Positions 8,999-17,332 of a DNA stretch of 47,125 bases are shown piece after piece. The stretch comes from an uncultured SAR86 cluster bacterium. Its GTDB lineage: Bacteria > Pseudomonadota > Gammaproteobacteria > Magnimaribacterales > D2472. The translations under genes were made by a program, and so were the position numbers. How positions within the stretch are numbered: position 1 is the first letter of the stretch; each line of letters opens with the position of its first letter. The stretch is from assembly GCA_902515775.1 (NCBI GenBank), contig CABXVU010000011.1, positions 1 through 47,125 on the forward strand. Direction: 5' to 3'. The notes under the pieces were generated by a model, which was given only the letters and a program-made list of their open reading frames with translations, did not search any database and was not told where the DNA came from.

Positions 8999-9838
8999 AT
9001 GTCATCAAAAATCTTAGACGGTAAAGCCCTCGCAAAGTTAGCTGAAGAAGAAATTCAAACTAACGTCTCTAAACTGAAGAAAAAAGGTATCACCCCTACT
9101 TTGGCAACTATTCTTGTTGGTTTAGATCCTGCTTCAGCAACGTATGTGAAAATGAAACAGAATGCCTGCGCTAGACTTGGCATGGAATCAATTGCAGTTG
9201 AACTTAGTAAAGATACAACTACAGAAGAATTGCTAGAGTCTATCAATAATCTCAATAACGATGAAAATGTCCATGGAATCTTGTTGCAGCACCCAGTGCC
9301 TTCACAAATAAATGAGCGAAAATGCTTTGATGCAATAAATGTTCAAAAAGATGTTGATGGTGTAACTTGCATTGGGTTTGGCCAAATGACTATGGGAGAG
9401 GAAGCATTTGGTTCATGTACGCCTGCTGGGATCATGAGAATTCTTGAGCATTATCAAATTGAAATTTCAGGTAAAACTGCTGTCGTTGTTGGCAGAAGTC
9501 CTATCCTTGGAAAGCCAATGGCTATGATGCTTCTTAATAAAAATGCTACTGTAACTATCTGTCATTCGAGAACTAAAAACCTAGAAAATCAAATTAAAAA
9601 TGCAGATATTGTTGTAGGTGCTGTAGGAGTACCTCGTCTTATTAAAAAGGAGTGGATTAAAGAGGGTGCGGTGGTGATTGATGCTGGTTACCATCCGGCA
9701 GAAAAATGTGGAGATATCGATTTACATGGAATTGATAACATTGCTTCTGCGCATACGCCTGTTCCTGGAGGAGTTGGTCCAATGACAATCAATACATTAA
9801 TCTTAAATACTCTCATGGCTGCTCAAAACGAAAACTAA
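8999..9838 (+). CDS. folD: Bifunctional methylenetetrahydrofolate dehydrogenase/methenyl-THF cyclohydrolase FolD
   Basis: 279 residues, normal length. The catalytic Tyr49 and Lys53 lie in [10 protein letters not shown]. The DVDGVT and [10 protein letters not shown] substrate loops and the [15 protein letters not shown]-binding loop are intact. It interconverts 5,10-methylene- and 10-formyl-THF, supplying one-carbon units to the purine pathway (purN is encoded later in the window). Only a weak GAGA precedes the ATG. The next gene begins 1 bp after its stop. Confidence 0.97.
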   Translation: MSSKILDGKALAKLAEEEIQTNVSKLKKKGITPTLATILVGLDPASATYVKMKQNACARLGMESIAVELSKDTTTEELLESINNLNNDENVHGILLQHPVPSQINERKCFDAINVQKDVDGVTCIGFGQMTMGEEAFGSCTPAGIMRILEHYQIEISGKTAVVVGRSPILGKPMAMMLLNKNATVTICHSRTKNLENQIKNADIVVGAVGVPRLIKKEWIKEGAVVIDAGYHPAEKCGDIDLHGIDNIASAHTPVPGGVGPMTINTLILNTLMAAQNEN

Positions 9839-9839
9839 T

Positions 9840-11522
9840 ATGTCTAACCTTCCATTGATAGTTGGGTATGGTGGGATCAATCCAGGCGGAAGATCAATCT
9901 TTGATTTTTCTCATAAGAGAATGGTGTTTGATGAAATAAATACAAAACAACAAAAAGAAGTTCTACTAAGCCTCGGTCACCTCATGGGAACCAATGATAA
10001 AGATACCATTTTAAATAAAAGTCTTTTAAGGACTATAGACAGCGATTTTTTCAATGTGCATAACTTTAGATCTCCAGAATTACCGACATTAGCTGGAGGC
10101 CAGCTACCTTCAGGATTTAATCCTGCATCAACTTATAATTCAAGACAACATCCCAGAGGTTTGGCAATGACAATATTTGGTTTGTCTGATGCTGTGAAAA
10201 GTCTTGGTTTATCATGGGAGGAAATCTTACAGAAAATTCCCAGGCAAAAAATTTCTTGTGTTTCAGGTTGTGCTGTTGCACAAGCTGATAAATTTGGGAT
10301 GGGTGGAATGTTTCAGGCTCCCTTGGCAAAATCAAGAGTTACTAGCAAGCATATGGCGATGTCCCTTGGTGAGGGAAGCGCAGACTTTGGTCATTCATAT
10401 GTCTTGGGGAGTATGGGCTCAACGGGAAACTACACTGGAGCATGTGCAACCTTTCAATATAATTTAAAACTAGGAATTTCAATGATTCAATCTGGCGAAT
10501 CGTTAATAAGTTTTGTTGGGGCTGCAGAATCAGGGATTGTTCCTGAAATTTATGAAGCATTTGCTGCAACACGAGGTCTTGCAGAAGATAAAAATCTTAT
10601 CAAGCTTCAAAAACAATTAGGTGAAGATTATAAAATTCCAAATCATCGAAAGATTTGTAGACCTTTTGGTGAAAATATTGGAATGATATTGGGCGAATCT
10701 GCTCAATTCGTAGTTTTGATGCAAGATGGTCTTGCTCTAGAACTGGGTTTAAATATTCATGGTGCTGCACTATCAAGCCATATTCACTCAGATGGTTATA
10801 AAAAATCCATTTCTGGTCCAGGGGCTGGTAATTATTTGACTGTTGGCAAAACGTTTAATGAAATTAAAAAACATTTTTCATCTGACGGTTTAAATAAAAC
10901 TTTTTTTCATGCTCATGGAACCAGCACGCCTCAAAACAGAGAAAGTGAATCCCACATAATTTCAAGTATCTCAAAAGCCTTTGGAATTGAGGCATTGCCT
11001 GTCACCGCAATCAAGTCTTATTTAGGTCACTCATTGGCAGCAGCAGGAGGTGATCAAATGATAAGTGCTTTAGGAAGCTGGAAAAATAATTTAATTCCTG
11101 GGATTACATCCACTCCGGAACTTGCAGAAAATATTCATAAAGAAAATGTACGATTTCTATTAAAGAATAAAAAAATTGAAAATGATGAGTTTAATTTTGC
11201 TGTTCTTAATGCAAAGGGTTTTGGCGGCAATAATGGAACTTCTCTTGTTGCCTCTCCCTCTCAGACTATGAAAATGCTTGAGTCTAAATACTCAAAAAGT
11301 GATATTAAAAAATATATCATAAAGAAGAGCAAAATTGACGATCAGCTAAACGATAGCAAAAAAGAAATCCTTCAAGGTGATATACAGTCTAGATATATCT
11401 TTGGAGAAAGTGTAATTGATGGTATGAATGATTTTGATATTGAGGCAGATAAAATCACGAATAAATTAAATAAAGAAATATTTGATTTAAACTCAACTTT
11501 GCCTTACAAAGATTACTTATAA
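9840..11522 (+). CDS. fabY: Beta-ketoacyl-ACP synthase, FabY-like
   Basis: 560 residues, well above the roughly 410 of FabB/FabF. The condensing-enzyme triad is complete: Cys202 (GACATF), His359 (HAHGTSTP) and His397 (KSYLGHSLAAAGG). The long N-terminal part and a C-terminal tail of about 90 residues beyond the thiolase-fold GFGGNNG motif resemble FabY. FabY is the Pseudomonas synthase that starts fatty-acid synthesis from acetyl-CoA and malonyl-ACP. FabY identity is inferred from length and the N-terminal style (LPLIVGYGGINPGGRS); membership of the ketoacyl-synthase superfamily is certain. It is tightly coupled to folD. Confidence 0.72.
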   Translation: MSNLPLIVGYGGINPGGRSIFDFSHKRMVFDEINTKQQKEVLLSLGHLMGTNDKDTILNKSLLRTIDSDFFNVHNFRSPELPTLAGGQLPSGFNPASTYNSRQHPRGLAMTIFGLSDAVKSLGLSWEEILQKIPRQKISCVSGCAVAQADKFGMGGMFQAPLAKSRVTSKHMAMSLGEGSADFGHSYVLGSMGSTGNYTGACATFQYNLKLGISMIQSGESLISFVGAAESGIVPEIYEAFAATRGLAEDKNLIKLQKQLGEDYKIPNHRKICRPFGENIGMILGESAQFVVLMQDGLALELGLNIHGAALSSHIHSDGYKKSISGPGAGNYLTVGKTFNEIKKHFSSDGLNKTFFHAHGTSTPQNRESESHIISSISKAFGIEALPVTAIKSYLGHSLAAAGGDQMISALGSWKNNLIPGITSTPELAENIHKENVRFLLKNKKIENDEFNFAVLNAKGFGGNNGTSLVASPSQTMKMLESKYSKSDIKKYIIKKSKIDDQLNDSKKEILQGDIQSRYIFGESVIDGMNDFDIEADKITNKLNKEIFDLNSTLPYKDYL

Positions 11523-11632
11523 GGTTAAAATAGTATTTTAAAAATCAACGGCAAAAATTATAAAGAATAAAAACTAAAATCTAAAATATCTTAATTAATA
11601 ATATTTTCCGCGTAAGGAAGGAGAAAAATTAT

Positions 11633-12304
11633 ATGGCGTTTGACAAAACAAAAACGGATCCTGTTCTAGGGAAAAAAGTTCATGAATACTTAATGTCAGT
11701 TGGAGTCGAGACTCCGGTAATTGATAATGGCCTCTCGCGTAAAGAAAAAATTGACATGATCGAGAAAAATTTTAAAGAGATAGTTACAACATTGGGACTT
11801 GATTTAGAGGATGATAGTCTCACTGATACACCAAAGCGTGTTGCAAAAATGTATGTTAATGAAATTTTTTGGGGGCTTGATTACGCAGCTTTTCCAAAAG
11901 TAACAGTAGTAGACAACAAAATGAAATATAATGAAATGGTTGTAGAAAGAGGTATTTCTGTTCAATCCTATTGTGAGCATCATCTTGTTAATATTGATGG
12001 ACTGGCAACAGTTGGATATATTCCAAACAATAAGGTGCTAGGATTATCAAAGATGAATCGTGTTGTTGAATATTTTTCTAGAAGACCACAAATACAAGAA
12101 CGCCTCACAGAACAAATATATCACGCACTTTCTTTTATTTTAGAAACAGACAATGTTGCATTAACAATTGATGCAAAGCATTTTTGTGTAAAGTCTAGAG
12201 GTGTCGAAGATACTGAATGCTCAACAGTTACAAGTAGGTTAGGTGGAAATTTTAAAGAGCACCCTGAAGTCAGAGCAGAATTTTTAGCTTTACTTAAGAT
12301 GTAG
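11633..12304 (+). CDS. folE: GTP cyclohydrolase I
   Basis: 223 residues. Zinc ligands are Cys114 and His117 (YCEHH) and Cys185 (KHFCVKSRG). His116 is the catalytic histidine, and CSTVTSRLGG ends the active site. It converts GTP to dihydroneopterin triphosphate, the first step to folate. A strong Shine-Dalgarno sequence (AAGGAGA) is present. It follows a 110-bp AT-rich gap after the ketoacyl synthase, so it probably has its own promoter. It overlaps the convergent DUF4389 gene by 11 bp. Confidence 0.97.
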   Translation: MAFDKTKTDPVLGKKVHEYLMSVGVETPVIDNGLSRKEKIDMIEKNFKEIVTTLGLDLEDDSLTDTPKRVAKMYVNEIFWGLDYAAFPKVTVVDNKMKYNEMVVERGISVQSYCEHHLVNIDGLATVGYIPNNKVLGLSKMNRVVEYFSRRPQIQERLTEQIYHALSFILETDNVALTIDAKHFCVKSRGVEDTECSTVTSRLGGNFKEHPEVRAEFLALLKM

Positions 12305-12665
12305 TTTGCTCAGGTTGGTCATCGGCTAAGTCAAGGTCCTCTGATTCTCCATAAACAACTTCTGTATGTTCGCCATCCTCATTTGAATCTGATACTTCAC
12401 GCTTATCACTAAAAGGCCAAGGTTTAGAATCTGTGTTGAAGCTTAAGAAATTTAATGCATCATTAAAAAAGCCTTGAAGCCAGTTATTTGCAGATTGCAA
12501 TTGATTATTTGTTTTAGAAGTAAACAAGTAAAAAATAAACTGAATTGCAACAAGAATAATTAGAACACTGACGACAAAATTTATAGCCGCACCATATATA
12601 ACCATAAAAAAAAGCCTTTGCCATTTTTTTATATCTAATAATTCGTCTTTATTAATTTCATTCAT
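12294..12665 (-). CDS. DUF4389-type membrane protein
   Basis: 123 residues: a short cytosolic N-terminus, one strong membrane segment (about residues 20-50), then SANNWLQ, SFNTDSKPWPFSD and a very acidic tail. The order of helix, NxLQxxxxW-like segment and KPWPFSDKRE fits the proteobacterial DUF4389 family, whose role is not known. The start codon overlaps the gpsA stop by 4 bp. Confidence 0.7.
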   Translation of the reverse strand: MNEINKDELLDIKKWQRLFFMVIYGAAINFVVSVLIILVAIQFIFYLFTSKTNNQLQSANNWLQGFFNDALNFLSFNTDSKPWPFSDKREVSDSNEDGEHTEVVYGESEDLDLADDQPEQTTS

Positions 12666-13696
12666 AATTTATCCTGATATGTAAATTCTACATCAACTTC
12701 ATTAGGGTGTTCGAGTAAATCTTGAATTAATTCATCCGATGAAGCATTTGCATAAAGAATTTTAAATAGAGAATTAACCAATGGCATGCTGACGTTCATT
12801 TTATTTGCTTCATGATAAACTACGTCAAGAGTACGAGCACCTTCTGCAACTTGTCCAACTTTATTTTTTGCATCTGTAAATGAATAATCTCGAGCAAGCA
12901 ATTCACCTAACTGAAAATTTCTTGAAAGCTTAGAGGTGCATGTTGCCATCAAGTCTCCCATCCCTGCTAAACCTAAAAAAGTAATTGGATTAGCACCTTT
13001 TGCAACAGCAAATCTACTCATTTCCGCCATGCTCCTTGTAATAATTAATCCTAGGGCATTTTCACCAACAGATTTTTCATGGGCAATTCCACAGCAAATT
13101 GCATAGATATTTTTAAGGGCTCCTGCTAATTCAACTCCTTGAAGATCTTGGCTTGAAAAAACCTTAAATGTATCAGATGACAACATGGATTTTATTTCTG
13201 AGTTCACTTCGTCAAATTCTGAAGCAATCACAGTGCCAGCAACCTTGTTTTCAGCAATTTCTTTGGCAAGATTTGGACCACTAAGTACACCAAATTTTTT
13301 GCCAATTAAATCACCTAAATGTTGATTGATAATATCTGTCATAGTCCGAAAAGGATCAGATTTAACACCCTTAGTACATGAGATTACTGCAACAGAAGAG
13401 CTAATTAATGGCTCCAAGCGAGAAATTACTTCCTCAAATATGTTGCTGGGCGTTGCAACTAAAATATAGTCAGAATTTTTAACTGCAGAAGTCAAATCCT
13501 CAGATGCAGTTATGTTTTCAGATAACTTTAATTCTGGATGATAAGTTGAATTAGCACCTTCTGAATTGATCCTTAAAGCTTGTTCAGCATCACGCACCCA
13601 TAAACAAACTTCATAACCATTAGAAGCTGCAATATTAGCTAAAACTGTTCCAAAGCTTCCTCCACCGAGAACTGAAACACGTTTATTGGTTGACAT
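12662..13696 (-). CDS. gpsA: NAD(P)-dependent glycerol-3-phosphate dehydrogenase
   Basis: 344 residues. The Rossmann motif is GGGSFGTVLA at 11-20. The catalytic Lys region is ELAGALKNIYA, followed by the GLAGMGDLMATC substrate loop. It reduces dihydroxyacetone phosphate to sn-glycerol-3-phosphate for phospholipid synthesis. The start codon abuts the htpG stop with no intervening base, so it is likely co-transcribed with the chaperone gene. Confidence 0.97.
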   Translation of the reverse strand: MSTNKRVSVLGGGSFGTVLANIAASNGYEVCLWVRDAEQALRINSEGANSTYHPELKLSENITASEDLTSAVKNSDYILVATPSNIFEEVISRLEPLISSSVAVISCTKGVKSDPFRTMTDIINQHLGDLIGKKFGVLSGPNLAKEIAENKVAGTVIASEFDEVNSEIKSMLSSDTFKVFSSQDLQGVELAGALKNIYAICCGIAHEKSVGENALGLIITRSMAEMSRFAVAKGANPITFLGLAGMGDLMATCTSKLSRNFQLGELLARDYSFTDAKNKVGQVAEGARTLDVVYHEANKMNVSMPLVNSLFKILYANASSDELIQDLLEHPNEVDVEFTYQDKL

Positions 13697-15523
13697 TTAT
13701 CCTAAATATTTATCTAACTGTCTGAGATATTTGGAAGGATCTTTGGGAGAACCACCTTCAGCAATTACCGCATAATCAAATAAAAATTCAGCAAAATTAT
13801 TGAACTCTTTGCCTGACATTGCTCCCAATTTTTTAATTAACTTGTGCTTTAAATTAACTTCAAAAACAGGCTTAGAGTCTTCAAATGTCTGTCCTGAAGC
13901 CTCTAATATTCTTTTTAATTGAGCGCCTGGTTCATTCTTGGAAAGCACTAAACATGCCGCAGAGTCAACCAGACGAGAACTGGCTATAACATCAGTAACG
14001 TTATGCTCTAAGGATTTCTTCATTTTATTTATAATTTCTTGCTTTTCTTTAGTAACACGTGGTTTTTTTGCGCCTTCCTCAAGCTCCTCCTTGGCGACAT
14101 TGACTAATTCTTTTCCCTTAAATTGTATTAGTGTAGACATCAGCCATTCATCGATTCTGTCTGTTAGCAATAGAACCTCTGTTCCATTTACTTTTAGATT
14201 CTCAATGTGAGGTGAATTTGCTGCAGCTTCAAATGTATCTGCTATTGAAAAATAAATCTTATCTGAATCATCATTCATTCTTTCAATATATTGATCAAGA
14301 GTAGTATTTGGACTGTTCTCATCTGAAGCTGTGCTTGAAAATAAAAATAGCTCAGCTATTGATTCAGAATTTTCATAATCTTCAGCAGGACCTTCCTTAA
14401 TAACTAAGCCAAATTCTTTCCAGAATTTTTTATATTCTTCAGGCTTATCCTTTTGCATTTTCTTTAAGGTATCAAGAACTCTTTTGCTTAAACCTTTTTT
14501 AATTGAGTCAACAAGTGGATGGTCTTGTAATATCTCACGGGAGACGTTAAGAGGAAGGTCGCTAGAATCAACAACGCCTTTTACAAATCGAAGATACAGT
14601 GGAAGGAAATGAGCAGCGTCATCCATGATGAATACTCTTTGAATAAAAAGCTTTATCCCCCTTGGTGTATCTCTGTTCCAAAGATCAAATGGAGATTTTT
14701 CTGGGATGAACAATAAGCTTGAATACTCCTGCTTGCCTTCAACTTTGTTATGCATCCATGTTAAGGGATCATTTGTATCATATGTAATAAACTTATAAAA
14801 CTCTTTGTATTCATCTGCTTTAACAGATCTCTTAGACTTCAACCAGATAGCTTCGGAATCGTTGATAGTCTCGGATTCACCTTCCTCAGGATTTAATATC
14901 AATGGAAAATTAATATATTGAGAATATTTTTGTAGCAAGAATTTTACTCTCATTAATTCAGAAAATTCTTTGTTATCCTCGTTCAAATAGATTGTAATGG
15001 TTGTTCCTCTATTCTCTTTTGGAATATTCGATAATTGATATGTATCTTCGCCTGTGCTCTCCCACATTACAGCATCCTCAGGTTTTAGATTCGCTGCTCT
15101 AGAGTGAACCGATACTTTCTCAGCAACCATAAAGACAGAATAAAAACCTACACCAAATTGACCTATAAGATTTGAATCCTTTTTATTGTCGCCAGTCATT
15201 TCTGATAAAAATTGGGCTGTACCAGATTTAGCAATTGTTCCTATATTTTCAATAATTTCTTCCTCATCCATGCCAATTCCATTATCAGAAATAGTAACAG
15301 TATTGTTTTTAGCATTTAGACTGATATTGATATTTAACTCTGTATCTCCATCGAGCAACTTTGAGTCCTCTATTGCATTGAATCTTAACTTATCAAGGGC
15401 ATCAGAAGAGTTAGAGACAAGCTCTCTCAAAAAAATTTCCTTGTTTGAATACAAGGAATGGATCATTAATTGTAAGAGTTGTTTAGTCTCAGTTTGAAAA
15501 GATTTGGTTTTAGCTTTAGCCAT
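13697..15523 (-). CDS. htpG: Chaperone HtpG (Hsp90)
   Basis: 608 residues. The GHKL ATPase motifs are in order: ELVSNSSDALDKLR, DNGIGM and GQFGVGFYS. The middle domain contains the conserved ATP-hydrolysis Arg in SREILQ, and the C-terminal dimerisation region is complete. It remodels client proteins with DnaK. A sigma-32-like promoter sits just upstream (15545-15572), and gpsA follows without a gap. Confidence 0.98.
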   Translation of the reverse strand: MAKAKTKSFQTETKQLLQLMIHSLYSNKEIFLRELVSNSSDALDKLRFNAIEDSKLLDGDTELNINISLNAKNNTVTISDNGIGMDEEEIIENIGTIAKSGTAQFLSEMTGDNKKDSNLIGQFGVGFYSVFMVAEKVSVHSRAANLKPEDAVMWESTGEDTYQLSNIPKENRGTTITIYLNEDNKEFSELMRVKFLLQKYSQYINFPLILNPEEGESETINDSEAIWLKSKRSVKADEYKEFYKFITYDTNDPLTWMHNKVEGKQEYSSLLFIPEKSPFDLWNRDTPRGIKLFIQRVFIMDDAAHFLPLYLRFVKGVVDSSDLPLNVSREILQDHPLVDSIKKGLSKRVLDTLKKMQKDKPEEYKKFWKEFGLVIKEGPAEDYENSESIAELFLFSSTASDENSPNTTLDQYIERMNDDSDKIYFSIADTFEAAANSPHIENLKVNGTEVLLLTDRIDEWLMSTLIQFKGKELVNVAKEELEEGAKKPRVTKEKQEIINKMKKSLEHNVTDVIASSRLVDSAACLVLSKNEPGAQLKRILEASGQTFEDSKPVFEVNLKHKLIKKLGAMSGKEFNNFAEFLFDYAVIAEGGSPKDPSKYLRQLDKYLG

Positions 15524-15544
15524 AATTTATCCCCTATGAAATCA

Positions 15545-15572
15545 ATATGGTGTTTAAAGTTTTAACTTCAAG
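15545..15572 (-). promoter_or_regulatory. Predicted sigma-32 heat-shock promoter of htpG
   Basis: On the minus strand CTTGAA (15572-15567), a 14-bp spacer and CACCATAT (15552-15545). The heat-shock consensus is CTTGAA, 13-17 bp, then CCCCATNT; here the -35 is perfect and only one -10 base differs. It lies 22 bp upstream of the htpG start, in the gap after the DUF2256 gene. Confidence 0.65.
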
Positions 15573-15578
15573 CATTGA

Positions 15579-15719
15579 TTAATTTTTTTTTGATTCAGCT
15601 TTACATCTCTTGCTACAAAATTTTACTTCGTCCCAGGAGCGTTCCCATTTTTTTCTCCAACTAAATGATTTTCCACACCATTGGCATGATTTGCTTTGTA
15701 GATTTAATTTTTTATGCAA
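15579..15719 (-). CDS. DUF2256 small zinc-finger-like protein (TTG start)
   Basis: 46 residues, with Cys at 12, 15, 35 and 39 in the pattern CQWCGKSFSWRKKWE and FCSKRCK. This matches the DUF2256 family, a very short basic protein with a CxxC-CxxxC zinc-ribbon-like core and the RKKW...W signature. The only plausible start is TTG at 15719: an in-frame TGA lies five codons upstream and there is no ATG. It starts 8 bp after the stop of the upstream membrane-protein gene, so translation is probably coupled. Function unknown. Confidence 0.75.
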   Translation of the reverse strand: MHKKLNLQSKSCQWCGKSFSWRKKWERSWDEVKFCSKRCKAESKKN

Positions 15720-15727
15720 GGTATTTA

Positions 15728-16126
15728 TTAATCAAGATTTATAAAAAATTGAATAATGCTAAGGACAAAAATCACTATAGTACAGTAAACACTAAAACCA
15801 TGTGAGAAGGAAAATATAGTTTCCCAGCCTCTGTCCTTAGCAGCATTAGTAATTGGAATACCGATAAGACCTAACAAAGCATGAGCAGTAATATTAAAAC
15901 CAATCCACCAACTTAATTGAGAATCCTGAAAATATAGAATTAAAGTTGCTGGCAAGGATAATAAAAAAAGTAGCGCATAATAACGAGGAAATATTGCTCG
16001 CAGAAATCTTGATGCTGAGTCCTCATCAAGAGTTTTAAAAATTATCGGTGTAGTCAAAATAAGATGGCAAAATATGATCCCTGCCATTGCGAGATTAAGT
16101 ATTATAAGTGTGATCTGACTACTCAT
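15728..16126 (-). CDS. Four-helix membrane protein, DUF4149-like
   Basis: 132 residues with four predicted membrane segments (about 5-28, 48-66, 74-92 and 108-129). The conserved-looking FPRYYALLFL and an internal TNAAKDRG resemble the DUF4149/TMEM205-like family. No enzymatic motif is seen. It is followed closely by the DUF2256 gene. Confidence 0.55.
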   Translation of the reverse strand: MSSQITLIILNLAMAGIIFCHLILTTPIIFKTLDEDSASRFLRAIFPRYYALLFLLSLPATLILYFQDSQLSWWIGFNITAHALLGLIGIPITNAAKDRGWETIFSFSHGFSVYCTIVIFVLSIIQFFINLD

Positions 16127-16139
16127 ATTTTAAAAAAAA

Positions 16140-16217
16140 TGGCGATCCGGACGAGACTCGAACTCGCAACCTCCGCCGTGACAGGGCGGCGTTCTAACCA
16201 AATTGAACTACCGGACC
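16140..16217 (-). tRNA. tRNA-Asp (anticodon GTC)
   Basis: On the minus strand the acceptor GGTCCGG pairs with CCGGATC (one G-T pair), with discriminator G and encoded CCA. The stem CCGCC/GGCGG encloses anticodon loop CTGTCAC (GTC). It faces away from the proteorhodopsin gene; tRNA-Val lies on the far side of that gene on the same strand. Confidence 0.96.
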
Positions 16218-16290
16218 ACGAACGCTTTTGAATGATAGCTTTTTTTGATATTTCTGCAACTTTTTTTTCCGCTACCTTTTGCGGATAATT

Positions 16291-16328
16291 TTGTCAAATT
16301 TGATAAAAAAAATATAGGTAATTATTTT
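16291..16328 (+). promoter_or_regulatory. Two overlapping candidate promoters for proteorhodopsin
   Basis: TTGTCA (16291-16296), 17 bp, TATAGG (16314-16319); and TTGATA (16300-16305), 17 bp, TATTTT (16323-16328). Both would leave a leader of about 75-85 nt. The DNA is very AT-rich, so which one is used, if either, is uncertain. Confidence 0.35.
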
Positions 16329-16409
16329 ACCCAAGTCTTTAAATTTTGATATGCTTATAGAACTTTCCATGGGGGAGAGTATTAATATATTAATAACAAG
16401 GAGCGTTAA

Positions 16410-17147
16410 ATGAAATTTTTATTGACTCTCATTGGTTTGATAAGCATGCCTTCATTTGCTGCATCAGCAGGTGATCTTCAAACTAATGATTTGACAGGGA
16501 TTTCCTTTTGGCTTGTAACAGCAGCTATGCTAGCAGCTACTGTTTTCTTTTTCGCTGAAAGAGATCAAGTTAAAGGTAAATGGAAGACATCTTTATCAGT
16601 AGCTGGTTTGGTTACTGGTGTCGCATTCTGGCACTACCTCTACATGAGAGGTGTTTGGATTGAGACTGGTGAATCACCAACAGTATACAGATATATTGAC
16701 TGGTTAATCACTGTGCCTCTTCAAATAATTGAGTTTTACTTAATTCTAAGAGTGTGTACAAATGTTTCGTCTGGTCTTTTCTGGAGACTGTTGGCTGCAT
16801 CACTAGTGATGCTTATTGCAGGATTCATGGGTGAAACTGGATATAATGAAGTAATTTGCTTTGTCATTGGAATGGCTGGATGGTTATACATCATCTATGA
16901 AGTATTTACAGGTGAAGCAGGTAAATTAAATGCCTCAAGTGGTAATGTGGCTGCACAACAAGCATTTAGTACAATCAGACTAATTGTAACTGTTGGTTGG
17001 GCAATTTATCCGATAGGATATTTCCTAACAATGGGAACAGGAGCTGATCTTGCTGGAGCGAACCTTATCTATAACCTTGCTGATTTTATCAATAAAATTG
17101 CATTTGGTTTAGCTATTTGGGCTGCTGCTGTAAGCGACTCAGAATAA
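16410..17147 (+). CDS. Proteorhodopsin, blue-absorbing type light-driven proton pump
   Basis: 245 residues with a cleavable signal peptide (about 1-17) and seven helices. Key residues keep the numbering of green proteorhodopsin through helix C: His75, Asp97 (proton acceptor, RYIDWL), Gln105 and Glu108 (donor, IIEFY). The retinal-binding Lys is at 229 (NLADFINKIAFG). Gln at 105, against Leu, is the known switch to blue absorption. The pump builds a proton-motive force that could power, among others, TonB-dependent uptake. A good Shine-Dalgarno sequence (AAGGAG) precedes the start. No carotenoid-synthesis or dioxygenase gene is nearby, so retinal must come from elsewhere. Confidence 0.97.
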   Translation: MKFLLTLIGLISMPSFAASAGDLQTNDLTGISFWLVTAAMLAATVFFFAERDQVKGKWKTSLSVAGLVTGVAFWHYLYMRGVWIETGESPTVYRYIDWLITVPLQIIEFYLILRVCTNVSSGLFWRLLAASLVMLIAGFMGETGYNEVICFVIGMAGWLYIIYEVFTGEAGKLNASSGNVAAQQAFSTIRLIVTVGWAIYPIGYFLTMGTGADLAGANLIYNLADFINKIAFGLAIWAAAVSDSE

Positions 17148-17170
17148 TTATTATTCTAATCTAAACAAGA

Positions 17171-17198
17171 AAGCCCGGAATATTCCGGGCTTTTTTTT
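17171..17198 (+). terminator. Rho-independent terminator of the proteorhodopsin gene
   Basis: AAGCCCGGA and TCCGGGCTT form a nine-pair stem with a minimal loop, followed by eight T in all. It makes the proteorhodopsin gene a self-contained unit and lies only 4 bp from the 3' end of the convergent tRNA-Val gene. Confidence 0.93.
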
Positions 17199-17201
17199 GT
17201 A

Positions 17202-17277
17202 TGGTGGGTGATGACAGGCTCGAACTGCCGACCCTCTCGGTGTAAACGAGATGCTCTCCCAACTGAGCTAATCACCC
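17202..17277 (-). tRNA. tRNA-Val (anticodon TAC), host of an integrated element
   Basis: On the minus strand the acceptor starts GGGTGAT and is closed by ATCACCC, with discriminator A and encoded CCA. The stem TCTCG/CGAGA encloses loop TTTACAC (TAC). Nucleotides 1-40 (5' end through the anticodon loop) are duplicated exactly 2,982 bp away at 20220-20259. The present gene therefore seems to carry a 5' half supplied by an inserted element. Confidence 0.96.
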
Positions 17278-17279
17278 AA
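17238..17279. repeat. attL-like copy of the 42-bp direct repeat
   Basis: These 42 bp are identical to 20220-20261, in the same orientation. Bases immediately outside differ (17237 T against A; 17280 A against T). The block covers tRNA-Val nucleotides 1-40 and 2 bp beyond the 5' end. This is the signature of site-specific integration by a tyrosine recombinase at a tRNA gene, with the crossover in or near the anticodon loop. Confidence 0.92.
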
Positions 17280-17294
17280 AGTCTTTGTGGGAGC

Positions 17295-17303
17295 ATTCTA
17301 GCA
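17295..17303 (-). promoter_or_regulatory. Candidate extended -10 promoter supplied by the island to tRNA-Val
   Basis: On the minus strand TGC is followed by TAGAAT, an extended -10 box (TGnTATAAT type, one mismatch). It lies 17 bp before the mature tRNA-Val 5' end and inside the inserted segment. No matching -35 box is evident, as is usual for extended -10 promoters. If real, it restores expression of the tRNA cut off from its original upstream sequence. Confidence 0.4.
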
Positions 17304-17332
17304 ACCATAAGCAATATTTGGAATAGCTTACC

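Noticed and set aside
8719-9024. Plus-strand frame of about 100 residues over the tRNA-Arg and tRNA-Pro genes
   Set aside because: It is the antisense of two tRNAs; such frames arise from conserved tRNA sequence and appear as false proteins in many annotations.
10117-10572. Several 70-90-residue frames within the ketoacyl synthase gene
   Set aside because: Out-of-frame or antisense shadows of a gene with a complete catalytic triad.
16268-16285. TCCGC/GCGGA inverted repeat in the proteorhodopsin leader
   Set aside because: Five pairs with an 8-nt loop and no U-run on either strand; not convincing as a terminator or riboswitch.
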